NCBI GenBank assembly: GCA_042095055.1
Contig: JBELBZ010000057.1
Span: 1-8,027 of the forward strand
Direction of reading: 5' to 3'
Source of the DNA: UBA8752 sp042095055
Lineage (GTDB): Bacteria > Bacteroidota > Bacteroidia > Flavobacteriales_D > Sanyastnellaceae
Length of the DNA stretch: 8,027 nt
The notes beneath the pieces were generated by a model. The model was not told the origin of the DNA and ran no database searches. It was given only the letters and a program-made list of their open reading frames with translations. Positions 1 through 6,230 of the stretch are shown piece after piece. The stretch's first letter is position 1; each line of letters starts with the position of its first letter. The position numbers and the translations under genes are program-made.

Positions 1-79
1 AGAGTAAACGGCCAGAAACTTCATTCTGGACGGCCTCTTCCTCGCTCAAATGGAAAAATCCAGCAGGCTCGTCTTACAT
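1..79 (-). CDS. Left-edge partial reading frame, stop at codon 2
   Basis: Minus-strand frame that begins 20 bases beyond the stop of the two-repeat gene at 99-464 and runs off the left edge. It reads ATG at 79-77, then TAA at 76-74, then 24 open codons beginning DEPAGFFHLSEEEAVQNEVS. The peptide looks like real coding sequence because it is acidic and helical with no stop. Codon 2 being a stop means either that translation starts later, for example at the TTG at 49-47 (LSEEEAVQ), or that a nonsense change has broken the start. Its position suggests it was the third gene of the minus-strand operon of small proteins. I do not recognise the product, and too little is present to assign a function. 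Confidence 0.3.
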
Positions 80-98
80 ACGAATTGGCCGGGCAGCC

Positions 99-464
99 TC
101 AATCTTCCGAGGCGCGCCGCGCATCCCCAAGGGAAAGTTTGTCGTCCACGAGTTTGCCGCCAGATTTAATCTGAACAGTGGTACCAAACTGAGACTTGAA
201 CAGACCCTCAACTTGTTCCACAGACATGCTCGCCTTGATCTTCATGTCACCCGCCTTTGCATCAACGGCATCAGCAGTTTTCTTGTTCAGGCCTGCTAGG
301 GTTAAGCCCCCATCGGCAATCTTTTTGCCTTTGTAAAAAATGAGCTCCAAGCCAAAAGCGGCTTCAAAATCATTGGAAATGGTTTTGAGCTTTTTCTGAG
401 GCGCAACACCGAATTCCTGCTTGTCGAAATTGTCCGAAATGCGGTTCACAAGGTTCTTAAACAT
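99..464 (-). CDS. Small two-repeat protein, paralog of the gene at 1017-1331
   Basis: Cytosolic-looking protein of 121 residues with no signal peptide or membrane segment. It contains two copies of a module of about 45 residues. The first has KLKTISNDFEAAFGLELIFY then GKKIAD and a short TLAGL helix; the second has SVEQVEGLFKSQFGTTVQI then GKLVDDKLSLGDAR. The pattern K-T-[IV]-x3-F-x3-[FIY]-G-x2-[LV]-x-[IVF], a basic turn, A/V-D-D and a short helix is shared with the other two small genes here, so the three are paralogs. Predicted order per repeat is strand-helix-strand-strand-helix. ATG at 464 is chosen because it follows an A-rich leader typical of Bacteroidota; a GTG at 509, two bases after the stop of the upstream pseudogene, would add 15 residues. 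The function is unknown. The neighbouring KAP NTPase suggests an accessory or partner role (inference). Confidence 0.8.
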   Translation of the reverse strand: MFKNLVNRISDNFDKQEFGVAPQKKLKTISNDFEAAFGLELIFYKGKKIADGGLTLAGLNKKTADAVDAKAGDMKIKASMSVEQVEGLFKSQFGTTVQIKSGGKLVDDKLSLGDARRASED

Positions 465-511
465 GTTTTTTATATTTTTAATATCACTTCCAAGCTCCCG
501 CTTCAGCACCG

Positions 512-879
512 TCAGTCTTTTTTTTCGCGGTTCAATGCAGTGAGGCTATTGCTCTGATCGAAACAGGTTGTGTAATGTCGTTTACCCGTACCAGAAGTCC
601 AACACACCTGAGCATACAAACTGACAACCTCCTCAAACTTGACCTCAAGATTCTTCACAAATTTGCGACCATAGATGGAAATGTCTCCATCCCCAACTTT
701 CTCCCTGACCGCTGAAAACGTCTTTCAGCATCAAGATTGGTGATGCTCTTCCCGTTCTCTACATCCACCTCACTCGACCAAGGAAACAAACCGTAACTTA
801 GACAGGGAAACTTCTCGTTGAATTGCTCTTTTAAGGTCTTCATTTTCTTCAACCCAGTCGTGGTGATTTCTGCACTTAT
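512..879 (-). pseudogene. Frameshifted paralog of the two-repeat small proteins
   Basis: Broken member of the same family. The 5' part, readable from 888 and uninterrupted to a stop at 657-655, gives SAEITTTGLKKMKTLKEQFN, matching MADIKASGNTKVKTIKAQFK of the plus-strand paralog. At an A4 run (715-718, T4 on the coding strand) the frame is lost: the first frame ends in an unrelated tail, while the -1 frame continues as FSAVREKVGDGDISIYGRKF, then VKNLEVKFEEVVSLYAQVCW, and ends ALNREKKD at the TGA at 514-512. That is exactly the second repeat. One extra base in the T run would restore a single protein of about 120 residues. The codon where homologs start reads ATA (879-877) rather than ATG; the available starts are TTG 852 or ATG 843, both of which cut off the first strand. 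Either a decayed gene or a homopolymer sequencing error; two lesions favour decay. Confidence 0.75.
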
Positions 880-1016
880 TGCAGTTCTTTAGTTGGAATT
901 CATGACCCTCAAAACCATGTCTCAAATGAAGTCTGATTCTTCAGAAAATTCTTTGAAATCCGAGAATTCAGGGCGAAATTTCTCTCAAATATTCATTTCA
1001 ACAAAGACATTTAATT
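880..1016. promoter_or_regulatory. Divergent intergenic region between small-protein genes
   Basis: This spacer of 137 bases separates the broken minus-strand paralog from the plus-strand paralog, so promoters for both directions should lie here. It is A/T-rich and has no strong match to the Bacteroidota -33 TTG / -7 TAnnTTTG pattern. A minor dyad, TCTGA-ttct-TCAGA at 932-945, could be an operator but is short. No Shine-Dalgarno sequence precedes the ATG at 1017. The promoter role is inferred from gene orientation only. Confidence 0.3.
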
Positions 1017-1331
1017 ATGGCAGACATTAAAGCATCCGGCAACACCAAGGTGAAGACCATCAAGGCTCAATTCAAAGAAGCTTATGGCGCCACTCTTCGT
1101 GTCTATACCGGAATGGGGAAAAAGCCCGCAGATGATAGCGAAACCCTTGCGAGCGCTCGCCATAACAATGAGCGGCCAAAAGGTGATGGTGCCGTTGACC
1201 TTCACGGAAACATGCTGGTAAAAACTGTCGAAGATCGCTTCATGGCAGAAATCGGCGTGAAGGTGCAGATCGCAACAGCGGACGACAGCAAACTCGCCGA
1301 CAACAATGCCAAATTGAGCAGCCTCGCTTAA
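1017..1331 (+). CDS. Small two-repeat protein upstream of KAP NTPase
   Basis: Soluble protein of 104 residues made of two tandem modules. Repeat 1 (about residues 3-48) reads IKASGNTKVKTIKAQFKEAY, then G, LRVYTG, KKPADD and a TLASAR helix. Repeat 2 (59-104) reads VDLHGNMLVKTVEDRFMAEI, then GVKVQI, SKLADN and a KLSSLA helix. Shared positions between halves are GN-x2-VKT-[IV], the F of the helix, the G before the strand and the A-D turn, so the gene arose by internal duplication. It is paralogous to 99-464 and 512-879. ATG 1017 sits behind an A/T-rich leader with no Shine-Dalgarno sequence, as is usual for the phylum. It ends at 1331, just before a strong terminator, with the KAP NTPase 80 bases downstream on the same strand. 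The fold resembles no family that I can name with certainty. Co-orientation with the NTPase suggests a functional pair (inference). Confidence 0.85.
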   Translation: MADIKASGNTKVKTIKAQFKEAYGATLRVYTGMGKKPADDSETLASARHNNERPKGDGAVDLHGNMLVKTVEDRFMAEIGVKVQIATADDSKLADNNAKLSSLA

Positions 1332-1348
1332 TTTGATTTCATTCTTTT

Positions 1349-1389
1349 AAATCCCGTGTGGTTCAAGTTTGATCACACGGGATTTTTTT
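1349..1389 (+). terminator. Intrinsic terminator between small gene and KAP gene
   Basis: Perfect 12-bp inverted repeat: AAATCCCGTGTG (1349-1360) and CACACGGGATTT (1374-1385), with a 13-base loop, running into a T tract (1383-1389). It lies 18 bases after the stop of the small gene and ends about 21 bases before the ATG of the KAP gene. The A-rich left arm also allows some activity on the minus strand. Because little room remains for a separate promoter, it probably works as an attenuator that lowers NTPase expression relative to the small protein. Confidence 0.85.
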
Positions 1390-1410
1390 GTCTTTTATGA
1401 CCGACATCCC

Positions 1411-3261
1411 ATGAACAACTCGAGCAGCATCACAGACAAACCGATCACCAGCATTGATCAAGACAAACTGAAGTCAAGACGCTACGCTCTTGCCCTCACC
1501 AACTTTATCGCCCAGAGCGACACACCAATGACTGTGGGCCTCCAAGGCGAGTGGGGCACTGGAAAGACTTCGATGATGTACATGTTGCGGGAACAACTGA
1601 CCGCCAAAAACATTGCAACAAGCTGGGTCAATACATGGGAGTACAGCATGTTCCGCGGAGCTGCAGAAACCACGCCTGCCGTGCTGCGAGGAATGCTGGA
1701 AAAGCTCATTGCAAGCTGCGAGGCTGAAGGCCAATGGACCCTCAAAGACGAAAGCAAGCAGACGATGAAAAATGTCGGGAAATTCTTTACCCGATTGGGA
1801 AACCAAGCCATCGCAAACAAAACCGGACTCGACCTCATGGATGCCGCATCGGGAGACGACCCTGACGTGGTCCAAGCCGAAATCGCAGATGTCAAAAGGG
1901 ACATCAAAGACGTCATTCAAAAGCTCCTCAACGACCCTACAAATGATTATCAGCGGGTGGTCTTCTTCGTCGATGATCTCTATCGCATCCCGCCAACCGA
2001 CGCTGTAGAAGTGTTGGAAGCATTGAAAAATATGTTTGATATTCCGAATTGCATTTTCGTTTTGGCCATTGACTACGAGGTCGTGGTGAAAGGACTGGAG
2101 AGCAAATTCGGCGAGAAAACAGAAGAAAATGAACGGGAATTCCGGAGCTTCTTCGACAAGATCATTCAGGTCCCTTTCTCCATGCCCACTGGAGCTTACA
2201 CCATTGATGAGTTGATGCAAGACAAACTCTCGGGAATGGGCATCCACATCCCTGAGGAATACAAAGACGAATACGCCAGGGTGGTCGCTTATACGGTCGG
2301 ATTTAATCCGCGAAGCTTAAAACGATACTTGAATAGTTTTTCTCTGCTGCGCAGCCTTCGCGATGCAGATTTCACCGAAGACCCAGAAGGCTTTGATGGA
2401 GAGCAGCCCGACGGCAAGGATGACCTGATGCTGTTTTCTCTTCTTGGCCTGCAAATCAGCTATCCCAAAATCTTCCGTTTTCTGGTCCAAGACATTCACT
2501 TCGTTGACTGGGAGCCGGGCATGGCCGAAAAACTCAATGTCAACCTTGATGAAGTCTTGGAGACCGTCAGCAAATTCGGCGATGGTATGAAGGGCAAAAC
2601 AGACGAGATCTGGGAACAGGTGATTTACGGCTTCTGCAACCGAGACCTCGGCGCTGGAAAAAGAGACCCCTATCTCAAGGCCAAATGGGAGAGTATTGTT
2701 GACCTGATGAACCTTCTTCGAGACACCTTCTCCATCCAAGAGGGGAAAAAAGAAGAAGACGTAGACACCTTGTACGACCTCCTCGGGCGCAGCATGTCCT
2801 TTGCAGCGATCACCAATGTTGACGATGACGTCGCCGGAAAAAGCGGCATGGAAAAAAGAGGACGCGTGGTCCGGTTTGACACCATGGAAGCCAAGTACAA
2901 CTTCCTCAAGGAGGACCCTTCAACCAACTTGGAGGCATTGCCACTTTGGAAGGCCGTTGGCGAGCTGTTCGAGGAATTTGTCGCGCAAGAAGGTTGCGCC
3001 ATCAAGGTCACGGCATCCTATATGCCCTTGAACAAAGGCCGCGAAAAAATCGCCAAGCTGCACAACTGCAAGGCGAAGAAGTTCATCATCAAGGGACACG
3101 TTCACCACAAAGTTGGCGAGCCCGCCCCCGAAGGCAATCAGCACATCGCATTCAAAGAAGGAGGCAAAAGCATTCCTGACCAATGGAGCTTTACGCTCTA
3201 CAGCGATGCCGGACTGCCCAGGTTGCGTGAAGTGATCAGTGAGCGCATCAACAGCCTGTAG
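1411..3261 (+). CDS. KAP-family P-loop NTPase
   Basis: 616-residue NTPase. Residues 46-53 are the Walker A loop GEWGTGKT. Residues 183-195 are the Walker B region, read as VVFFVDDL then YRIPP, where KAP proteins normally have FIDDLDR. CIFVLAIDYEVVVKGLESKF (214-233), EREFRSFFDKIIQVPFSMP (241-259) and GFNPRSLKRYLN (297-308, probable sensor-2-like arginine helix) are typical KAP blocks. The membrane segments that many KAP proteins carry between Walker A and B are absent; residues 55-180 are polar, so the enzyme should be cytosolic. The C-terminal part (about 340-616) is not assigned and may be a target- or partner-binding region. ATG 1411 is chosen over a TTG at 1369 because the latter lies inside the terminator hairpin. 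The KAP family includes the F-plasmid phage-exclusion protein PifA. A role in phage defence with the small gene upstream is inference. It ends 54 bases from the convergent nuclease gene. Confidence 0.85.
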   Translation: MNNSSSITDKPITSIDQDKLKSRRYALALTNFIAQSDTPMTVGLQGEWGTGKTSMMYMLREQLTAKNIATSWVNTWEYSMFRGAAETTPAVLRGMLEKLIASCEAEGQWTLKDESKQTMKNVGKFFTRLGNQAIANKTGLDLMDAASGDDPDVVQAEIADVKRDIKDVIQKLLNDPTNDYQRVVFFVDDLYRIPPTDAVEVLEALKNMFDIPNCIFVLAIDYEVVVKGLESKFGEKTEENEREFRSFFDKIIQVPFSMPTGAYTIDELMQDKLSGMGIHIPEEYKDEYARVVAYTVGFNPRSLKRYLNSFSLLRSLRDADFTEDPEGFDGEQPDGKDDLMLFSLLGLQISYPKIFRFLVQDIHFVDWEPGMAEKLNVNLDEVLETVSKFGDGMKGKTDEIWEQVIYGFCNRDLGAGKRDPYLKAKWESIVDLMNLLRDTFSIQEGKKEEDVDTLYDLLGRSMSFAAITNVDDDVAGKSGMEKRGRVVRFDTMEAKYNFLKEDPSTNLEALPLWKAVGELFEEFVAQEGCAIKVTASYMPLNKGREKIAKLHNCKAKKFIIKGHVHHKVGEPAPEGNQHIAFKEGGKSIPDQWSFTLYSDAGLPRLREVISERINSL

Positions 3262-3315
3262 ATCAACAAAATCAATTGGGGCCCTTGCTTATGGGCGTCC
3301 TTATTGTCCCAGAAG

Positions 3316-4470
3316 CTAGGCCCTTGCCATCGGGTTGGTCTTGGCTGAAACGGCCACCCGAGTGTAACGTACAGTTCCATCGGGACTGCTGTTGGCTTTG
3401 TCCATCTCAAAAACACCAACAAAACGATACAAGGTCATTCCCATGGGAGATGCGACACGGGCGAACGTAACCCGATTTCTCGTTCTCTCAGAACATCGGC
3501 GGTAATGGTCTTGGCGCAAAGCCGGGTCTGAACTGAGGCATCTTTCTACGATGGTACGGCCATCAGCACTCAATTCATTGTGCCAAGCTTTGTTGGGGTA
3601 CAGCTTCGGAAACCAGAGTCCCGTCGACCCGTCCATGGGATTGGACGCCCACGCTTTTTGATAGCCTTCGTATTGATGGCCAAACGCATTGCAGGCATCC
3701 GAAATCAATCGAAATGCCGCACGGTTCTCAAGACTGACTTCCCCTGCTGCCCGCCATCGCTCAACCGAATACTTGAACTCTGGATCCCACGGCTCCCAAT
3801 TGCCACTGCGGATTTTGTCTTCCCTTTTGCTGCGAATCGTTGAAACAATGGCATCGATGGTTTCATGGAGTTTGTCCAAGCTGCCTTCCCCATTCTCGTC
3901 TCGACCCGGCCACACGTCGTACACTTGGTGGCCTGTGACATCTACGATCTCTTCCTTTCGAATGGCGTCGAGCTCCACATTTTTGTGGTGCGCGTCTTCC
4001 ATGACCTCGATGTGAATCCCCACCTGAGGGAAGTATGCATCCGTTAGGGCATGTCCTCCTGATTCACGACGCACGTATTGCTGGGTGAGCATTTCCACAT
4101 CATCCAATCCCAGTCGGTGCCAAATCCTAGAGATGACATACGCTTCCTGACTCTTCCTGGTGAACTTCCGGAACTGCCGAAACAGGACCTCACGCTTGGT
4201 CAATCTGTGCGCGGCTTTCCTCTGCTTCTCAGACTTTCTTCCATTCTCGGGCAAAGGCGAATTGTTCGAAGGGCCCTCCAACACATCATACAGGCCCTGA
4301 TGATCCTTTGCAGAAGTCCAACGCCTGTTCACATTGATGACCTTACCGGGGTCTACCCGGCTGAGCCACTCGTGCTTTCTATGCCGAGGTCCGATGCGAT
4401 GTTGCGTGCGGTCGGCCGAAGTCAGCACGAAAACTTGTCCCTCTTTCCGAAACGTAAATCTGCCCTTCAT
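3316..4470 (-). CDS. AbaSI/PvuRts1I-type modification-dependent endonuclease
   Basis: 384 residues in three parts. Residues 1-56 form an extension resembling the 54-residue protein encoded just upstream (EGQVFVL, RIGPRHRKH). Residues 90-215 look like the nuclease: RKSQEAYVISRIWHRLGLDD, TQQYVRR, LTDAYFPQVGIHIEVMEDAH then H; candidate catalytic residues are D144, E155, E158, H161/H162 and D168. Residues 250-376 resemble the SRA-like reader: AFRLISDACNAFGHQYEGYQ, LWFPKLYPNKAWHNELS, TIVER, and LYRFVGVFEMD. In the known enzymes a Vsr-like nuclease is fused to an SRA-like domain that recognises 5-hydroxymethylcytosine and its glucosylated form, so the expected target is T-even-like phage DNA. From residue 90 on, the length (about 295) matches that of AbaSI and PvuRts1I (about 290-320). 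The ATG at 4470 overlaps the preceding stop by 4 bases (ATGA), indicating translational coupling. The family call rests on remembered motif similarity; the exact base specificity is not visible. Confidence 0.75.
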   Translation of the reverse strand: MKGRFTFRKEGQVFVLTSADRTQHRIGPRHRKHEWLSRVDPGKVINVNRRWTSAKDHQGLYDVLEGPSNNSPLPENGRKSEKQRKAAHRLTKREVLFRQFRKFTRKSQEAYVISRIWHRLGLDDVEMLTQQYVRRESGGHALTDAYFPQVGIHIEVMEDAHHKNVELDAIRKEEIVDVTGHQVYDVWPGRDENGEGSLDKLHETIDAIVSTIRSKREDKIRSGNWEPWDPEFKYSVERWRAAGEVSLENRAAFRLISDACNAFGHQYEGYQKAWASNPMDGSTGLWFPKLYPNKAWHNELSADGRTIVERCLSSDPALRQDHYRRCSERTRNRVTFARVASPMGMTLYRFVGVFEMDKANSSPDGTVRYTRVAVSAKTNPMARA

Positions 4471-4631
4471 GGATCAATCCAGCGTCCCGATTTCGAGATG
4501 CCAATGAAGCGGCCGGCTTCAACGCCTTGGACGCTTTTGTATTTGTCGTGGCGCGGCCCAACACGAACCGTACTTCCGCCCTCGGCCTTCAAAATGAACA
4601 CCTGACCATCGTGTTGAAAAGCGTACTTCAT
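4467..4631 (-). CDS. 54-residue protein related to the nuclease N-terminus
   Basis: Short gene fitted exactly between two overlaps: its ATG (4631-4629) shares one base with the upstream stop (TGATG), and its stop (4469-4467) overlaps the nuclease ATG (ATGA). The product begins MKYAFQHDGQVFILKAEGGS, continues TVRVGPRHDKYKSVQGVEAG and ends RFIGISKSGRWIDP. It lines up over its whole length with residues 1-56 of the nuclease: GQVF-[IV]-L, [RH]-[RV]-[IV]-GPRH-x-K, then V-x-[AP]-G. It looks like a small, mostly beta-strand domain with no signal peptide. It could be a free-standing subunit that binds the same partner or nucleic acid as the nuclease extension, or a regulator of it. No function is known to me. 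The double overlap and protein-level similarity make it very likely real. Confidence 0.8.
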   Translation of the reverse strand: MKYAFQHDGQVFILKAEGGSTVRVGPRHDKYKSVQGVEAGRFIGISKSGRWIDP

Positions 4632-4960
4632 CAGCGGCGGAGGTTGCGGATTTTCTCGCGGTACTCCTTGATGTCTTCACGGCAACCCCTGATCTTATCG
4701 CGGAGGTCAGCCACTTTTTCCTTGTTGCGCAGTCGCTTTGAATCAATTCGATCAATTTCGCGATCGCGGGTGCTGCGATAGCTGTCCTTCCTGCTGCGGT
4801 CTTTCGTAGTGGTCAGGGAGCGCTTACAGCGCTCTCGGGCGCGTTTCTTGTCTTCCATGAGGTCACGGCTGTCATCGCGCAACTTGTCGATGTCACGACG
4901 GTGGCGGGCAATGTCCCGCTTTTCGCTGTCTATGCAACCGAGATAATAGTTCTTGGACAT
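4631..4960 (-). CDS. Arginine/lysine-rich coiled-coil protein
   Basis: 109-residue soluble protein, almost entirely helical and very highly charged, with many R, K, D and E. It begins MSKNYYLGCIDSEKRDIARH and continues with long coiled-coil stretches (RDIDKLRDDSRDLMEDKKRA; then REIDRIDSKRLRNKEKVADL), ending IRNLRR. Leucine/isoleucine spacing of about seven supports a coiled coil, apparently as two helices separated by a KDRSRKDSYRST linker (about residues 53-64). The strong positive charge suggests nucleic-acid contact or a scaffold. It is the first gene of the three-gene operon with the 54-residue protein and the nuclease, and its stop overlaps the next ATG. The upstream spacer (4961-5099) probably holds the promoter, but I see no clear Bacteroidota -7 element. 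The family is not recognised. Confidence 0.75.
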   Translation of the reverse strand: MSKNYYLGCIDSEKRDIARHRRDIDKLRDDSRDLMEDKKRARERCKRSLTTTKDRSRKDSYRSTRDREIDRIDSKRLRNKEKVADLRDKIRGCREDIKEYREKIRNLRR

Positions 4961-5043
4961 GTTTTGTGGAAACTTGAAACCGAGTTAGCAAGATGGCGAT
5001 TTTGCCCAAGCAATTTGTTGTACGAGTGGTACACTTCAAATGA

Positions 5044-5066
5044 AAGGGCTCAATTCAATCGCCCTT
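5044..5066 (-). terminator. Possible weak terminator after the lipoprotein operon
   Basis: On the minus strand AAGGGC and GCCCTT form a 6-bp stem around an 11-base loop, about 34 bases after the stop of the lipoprotein at 5100. It is followed by TCATTTG, only mildly T-rich. Position fits transcription termination of the large minus operon, but the stem is short. A second tiny dyad, TCACAAAGTGA (5085-5095), lies between. Confidence 0.35.
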
Positions 5067-5099
5067 CTCACCCCATGACGAGAATCACAAAGTGAAAAA

Positions 5100-6230
5100 T
5101 TAGGGGTTGCACCAAAGCTCTAACTCATCGAGTCTTCTGGCATAGAAGCCTGTGTATGGGAAAGCGATTCGGATGGTCCCACTGCCCGCAGGAATCGGAA
5201 AGCCTGAAGCCCTCTGGTGCCAATCGTCTCCATCCCCCCCTTGATTGTCTCCAGAAACGATGAGCGTGGAATGAGTTGATCCATTGACGGTCACCACAGG
5301 AATGTCCTGCGTCCAGAAACCGGCATCATAGGCCACCATCCAAAAGCGAAGCTCAAATGGCTGTGACTCGTTGAATTCAAATTCTACATAGCCTGGACAT
5401 TGGGCCTTGATTCCATTGCCCGTCTGGCCCGAACTCACTTCCCAATCTCCCACAGAGGAACAATTCGAAGTCAATTCAGCTGTCAACCCCTCCAAATCTT
5501 CACAGTGGTGCACCCAGCAGCTTGAGGCGGGGGCCTCTTCATCGCTTTCAATTTGCCCAGAGCAATCATTGTCCAGGCCGCTGGCCGTGGCCGGTGCACC
5601 AGGGTACATTGTAGATTGATCATCATCGCAATCCTGACCATTGAGGACATACCCACTGGGGACAGGCGGGCATTCGAAGGATCCTGGATTTAGCTCATCC
5701 CCAAATCCATCCCCGTCGGAATCGGGCCAAATCCATTGGGCGTAGTCACAAGAGCCATCATCAAAGGTGGCCGACGGGTCAAAGTTGCACGCCGTGGCAT
5801 CGGTGCATCCCAAATCCTCCGCTGAAACCGGCATGGAAAAAGACAGCTCCTCTCCAAAAACGTCCAATGACCCCAAGCCCATCCAAGCGCGACAGGTGTA
5901 TTGCGCCCCTGGAGACAATCCACCCAAAGGCGATTCGAACAGCCCTGTCGCGTCTTCATTGGCAGGCTCTCTGTTCCAATCGCCTGTCGCTGTTTTCCAT
6001 TCAAGCGCCACAGCACCCTCAAAACCGGGCGTGTAAGGCTGAACCTGACCGCGCAACACCGCCGTGCTGTTGGAAGTGATCAGCGTCGGAAGCGTGACCG
6101 GCAATACCGCCGTAGAATTCACCTCAGGGTCCACCGGGTTGGTCCGGGGCAAATCCCATGTCCAGTCCTCTGAACTGCACGAGGAAAGCAAAAACAGCAT
6201 GGCCAGTCCAACATGAATCCTCTTGCTCAT
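5100..6230 (-). CDS. Secreted lipoprotein with FN3-like, GCTD and MopE-type motifs
   Basis: 376 residues. Signal peptide with lipobox LFLLSSC (Cys18), then SSEDW, an acidic run of the kind that sends Bacteroidota lipoproteins to the outer surface. Residues 40-135 resemble a fibronectin-III/Ig-like sandwich (AVLRGQV, LGGLSPGAQYTCRAW). Residues 141-163 carry the GCTDATACNFDPSATFDDGS motif, seen in many marine Flavobacteriia secreted proteins. Residues 169-231 hold a MopE-type putative metal-binding stretch (DSDGDGFGD, NGQDCDDD, YPGAPA, LDNDCSG), rich in Asp and probably calcium- or copper-binding. Residues 237-376 look like a beta-sandwich with several cysteines, possibly disulphide bonded. Its ATG overlaps the stop of the upstream lipoprotein gene by 4 bases, so it is the last gene of the operon. 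The precise role is unknown; adhesion or surface display is possible. Confidence 0.8.
   Translation of the reverse strand: MSKRIHVGLAMLFLLSSCSSEDWTWDLPRTNPVDPEVNSTAVLPVTLPTLITSNSTAVLRGQVQPYTPGFEGAVALEWKTATGDWNREPANEDATGLFESPLGGLSPGAQYTCRAWMGLGSLDVFGEELSFSMPVSAEDLGCTDATACNFDPSATFDDGSCDYAQWIWPDSDGDGFGDELNPGSFECPPVPSGYVLNGQDCDDDQSTMYPGAPATASGLDNDCSGQIESDEEAPASSCWVHHCEDLEGLTAELTSNCSSVGDWEVSSGQTGNGIKAQCPGYVEFEFNESQPFELRFWMVAYDAGFWTQDIPVVTVNGSTHSTLIVSGDNQGGDGDDWHQRASGFPIPAGSGTIRIAFPYTGFYARRLDELELWCNP

Noticed and set aside
12..29. Hairpin CCAGAA-acttca-TTCTGG near the left edge, as a terminator for the minus-strand small genes
   Set aside because: No T tract follows on the minus strand, the stem is only 6 bp, and it lies within a credible coding frame.
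655..720. Programmed -1 frameshifting in the broken paralog
   Set aside because: The site (CGT TTT C) is not a standard slippery heptamer and the start is also damaged; an indel is simpler.
99..1331. Calling the small two-repeat proteins ubiquitin-like (beta-grasp)
   Set aside because: Each half predicts strand-helix-strand-strand-helix without the ubiquitin strand order or a terminal diglycine, and no E1/E2/JAB genes are visible.
1397..1414. Five-codon frame MTDIP whose stop overlaps the KAP ATG (ATGA)
   Set aside because: Very short, no ribosome binding site, and starts right after the terminator T tract; likely chance.
1474..2247. Long open frame of 257 codons on the minus strand inside the KAP gene
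   Set aside because: Antisense shadow; the plus-strand frame carries all KAP motifs and the antisense protein shows no domain.
4078..4605. Plus-strand open frame of 175 codons across the nuclease 5' end
   Set aside because: Opposite the well-supported nuclease and 54-residue genes; composition is typical of a shadow frame.
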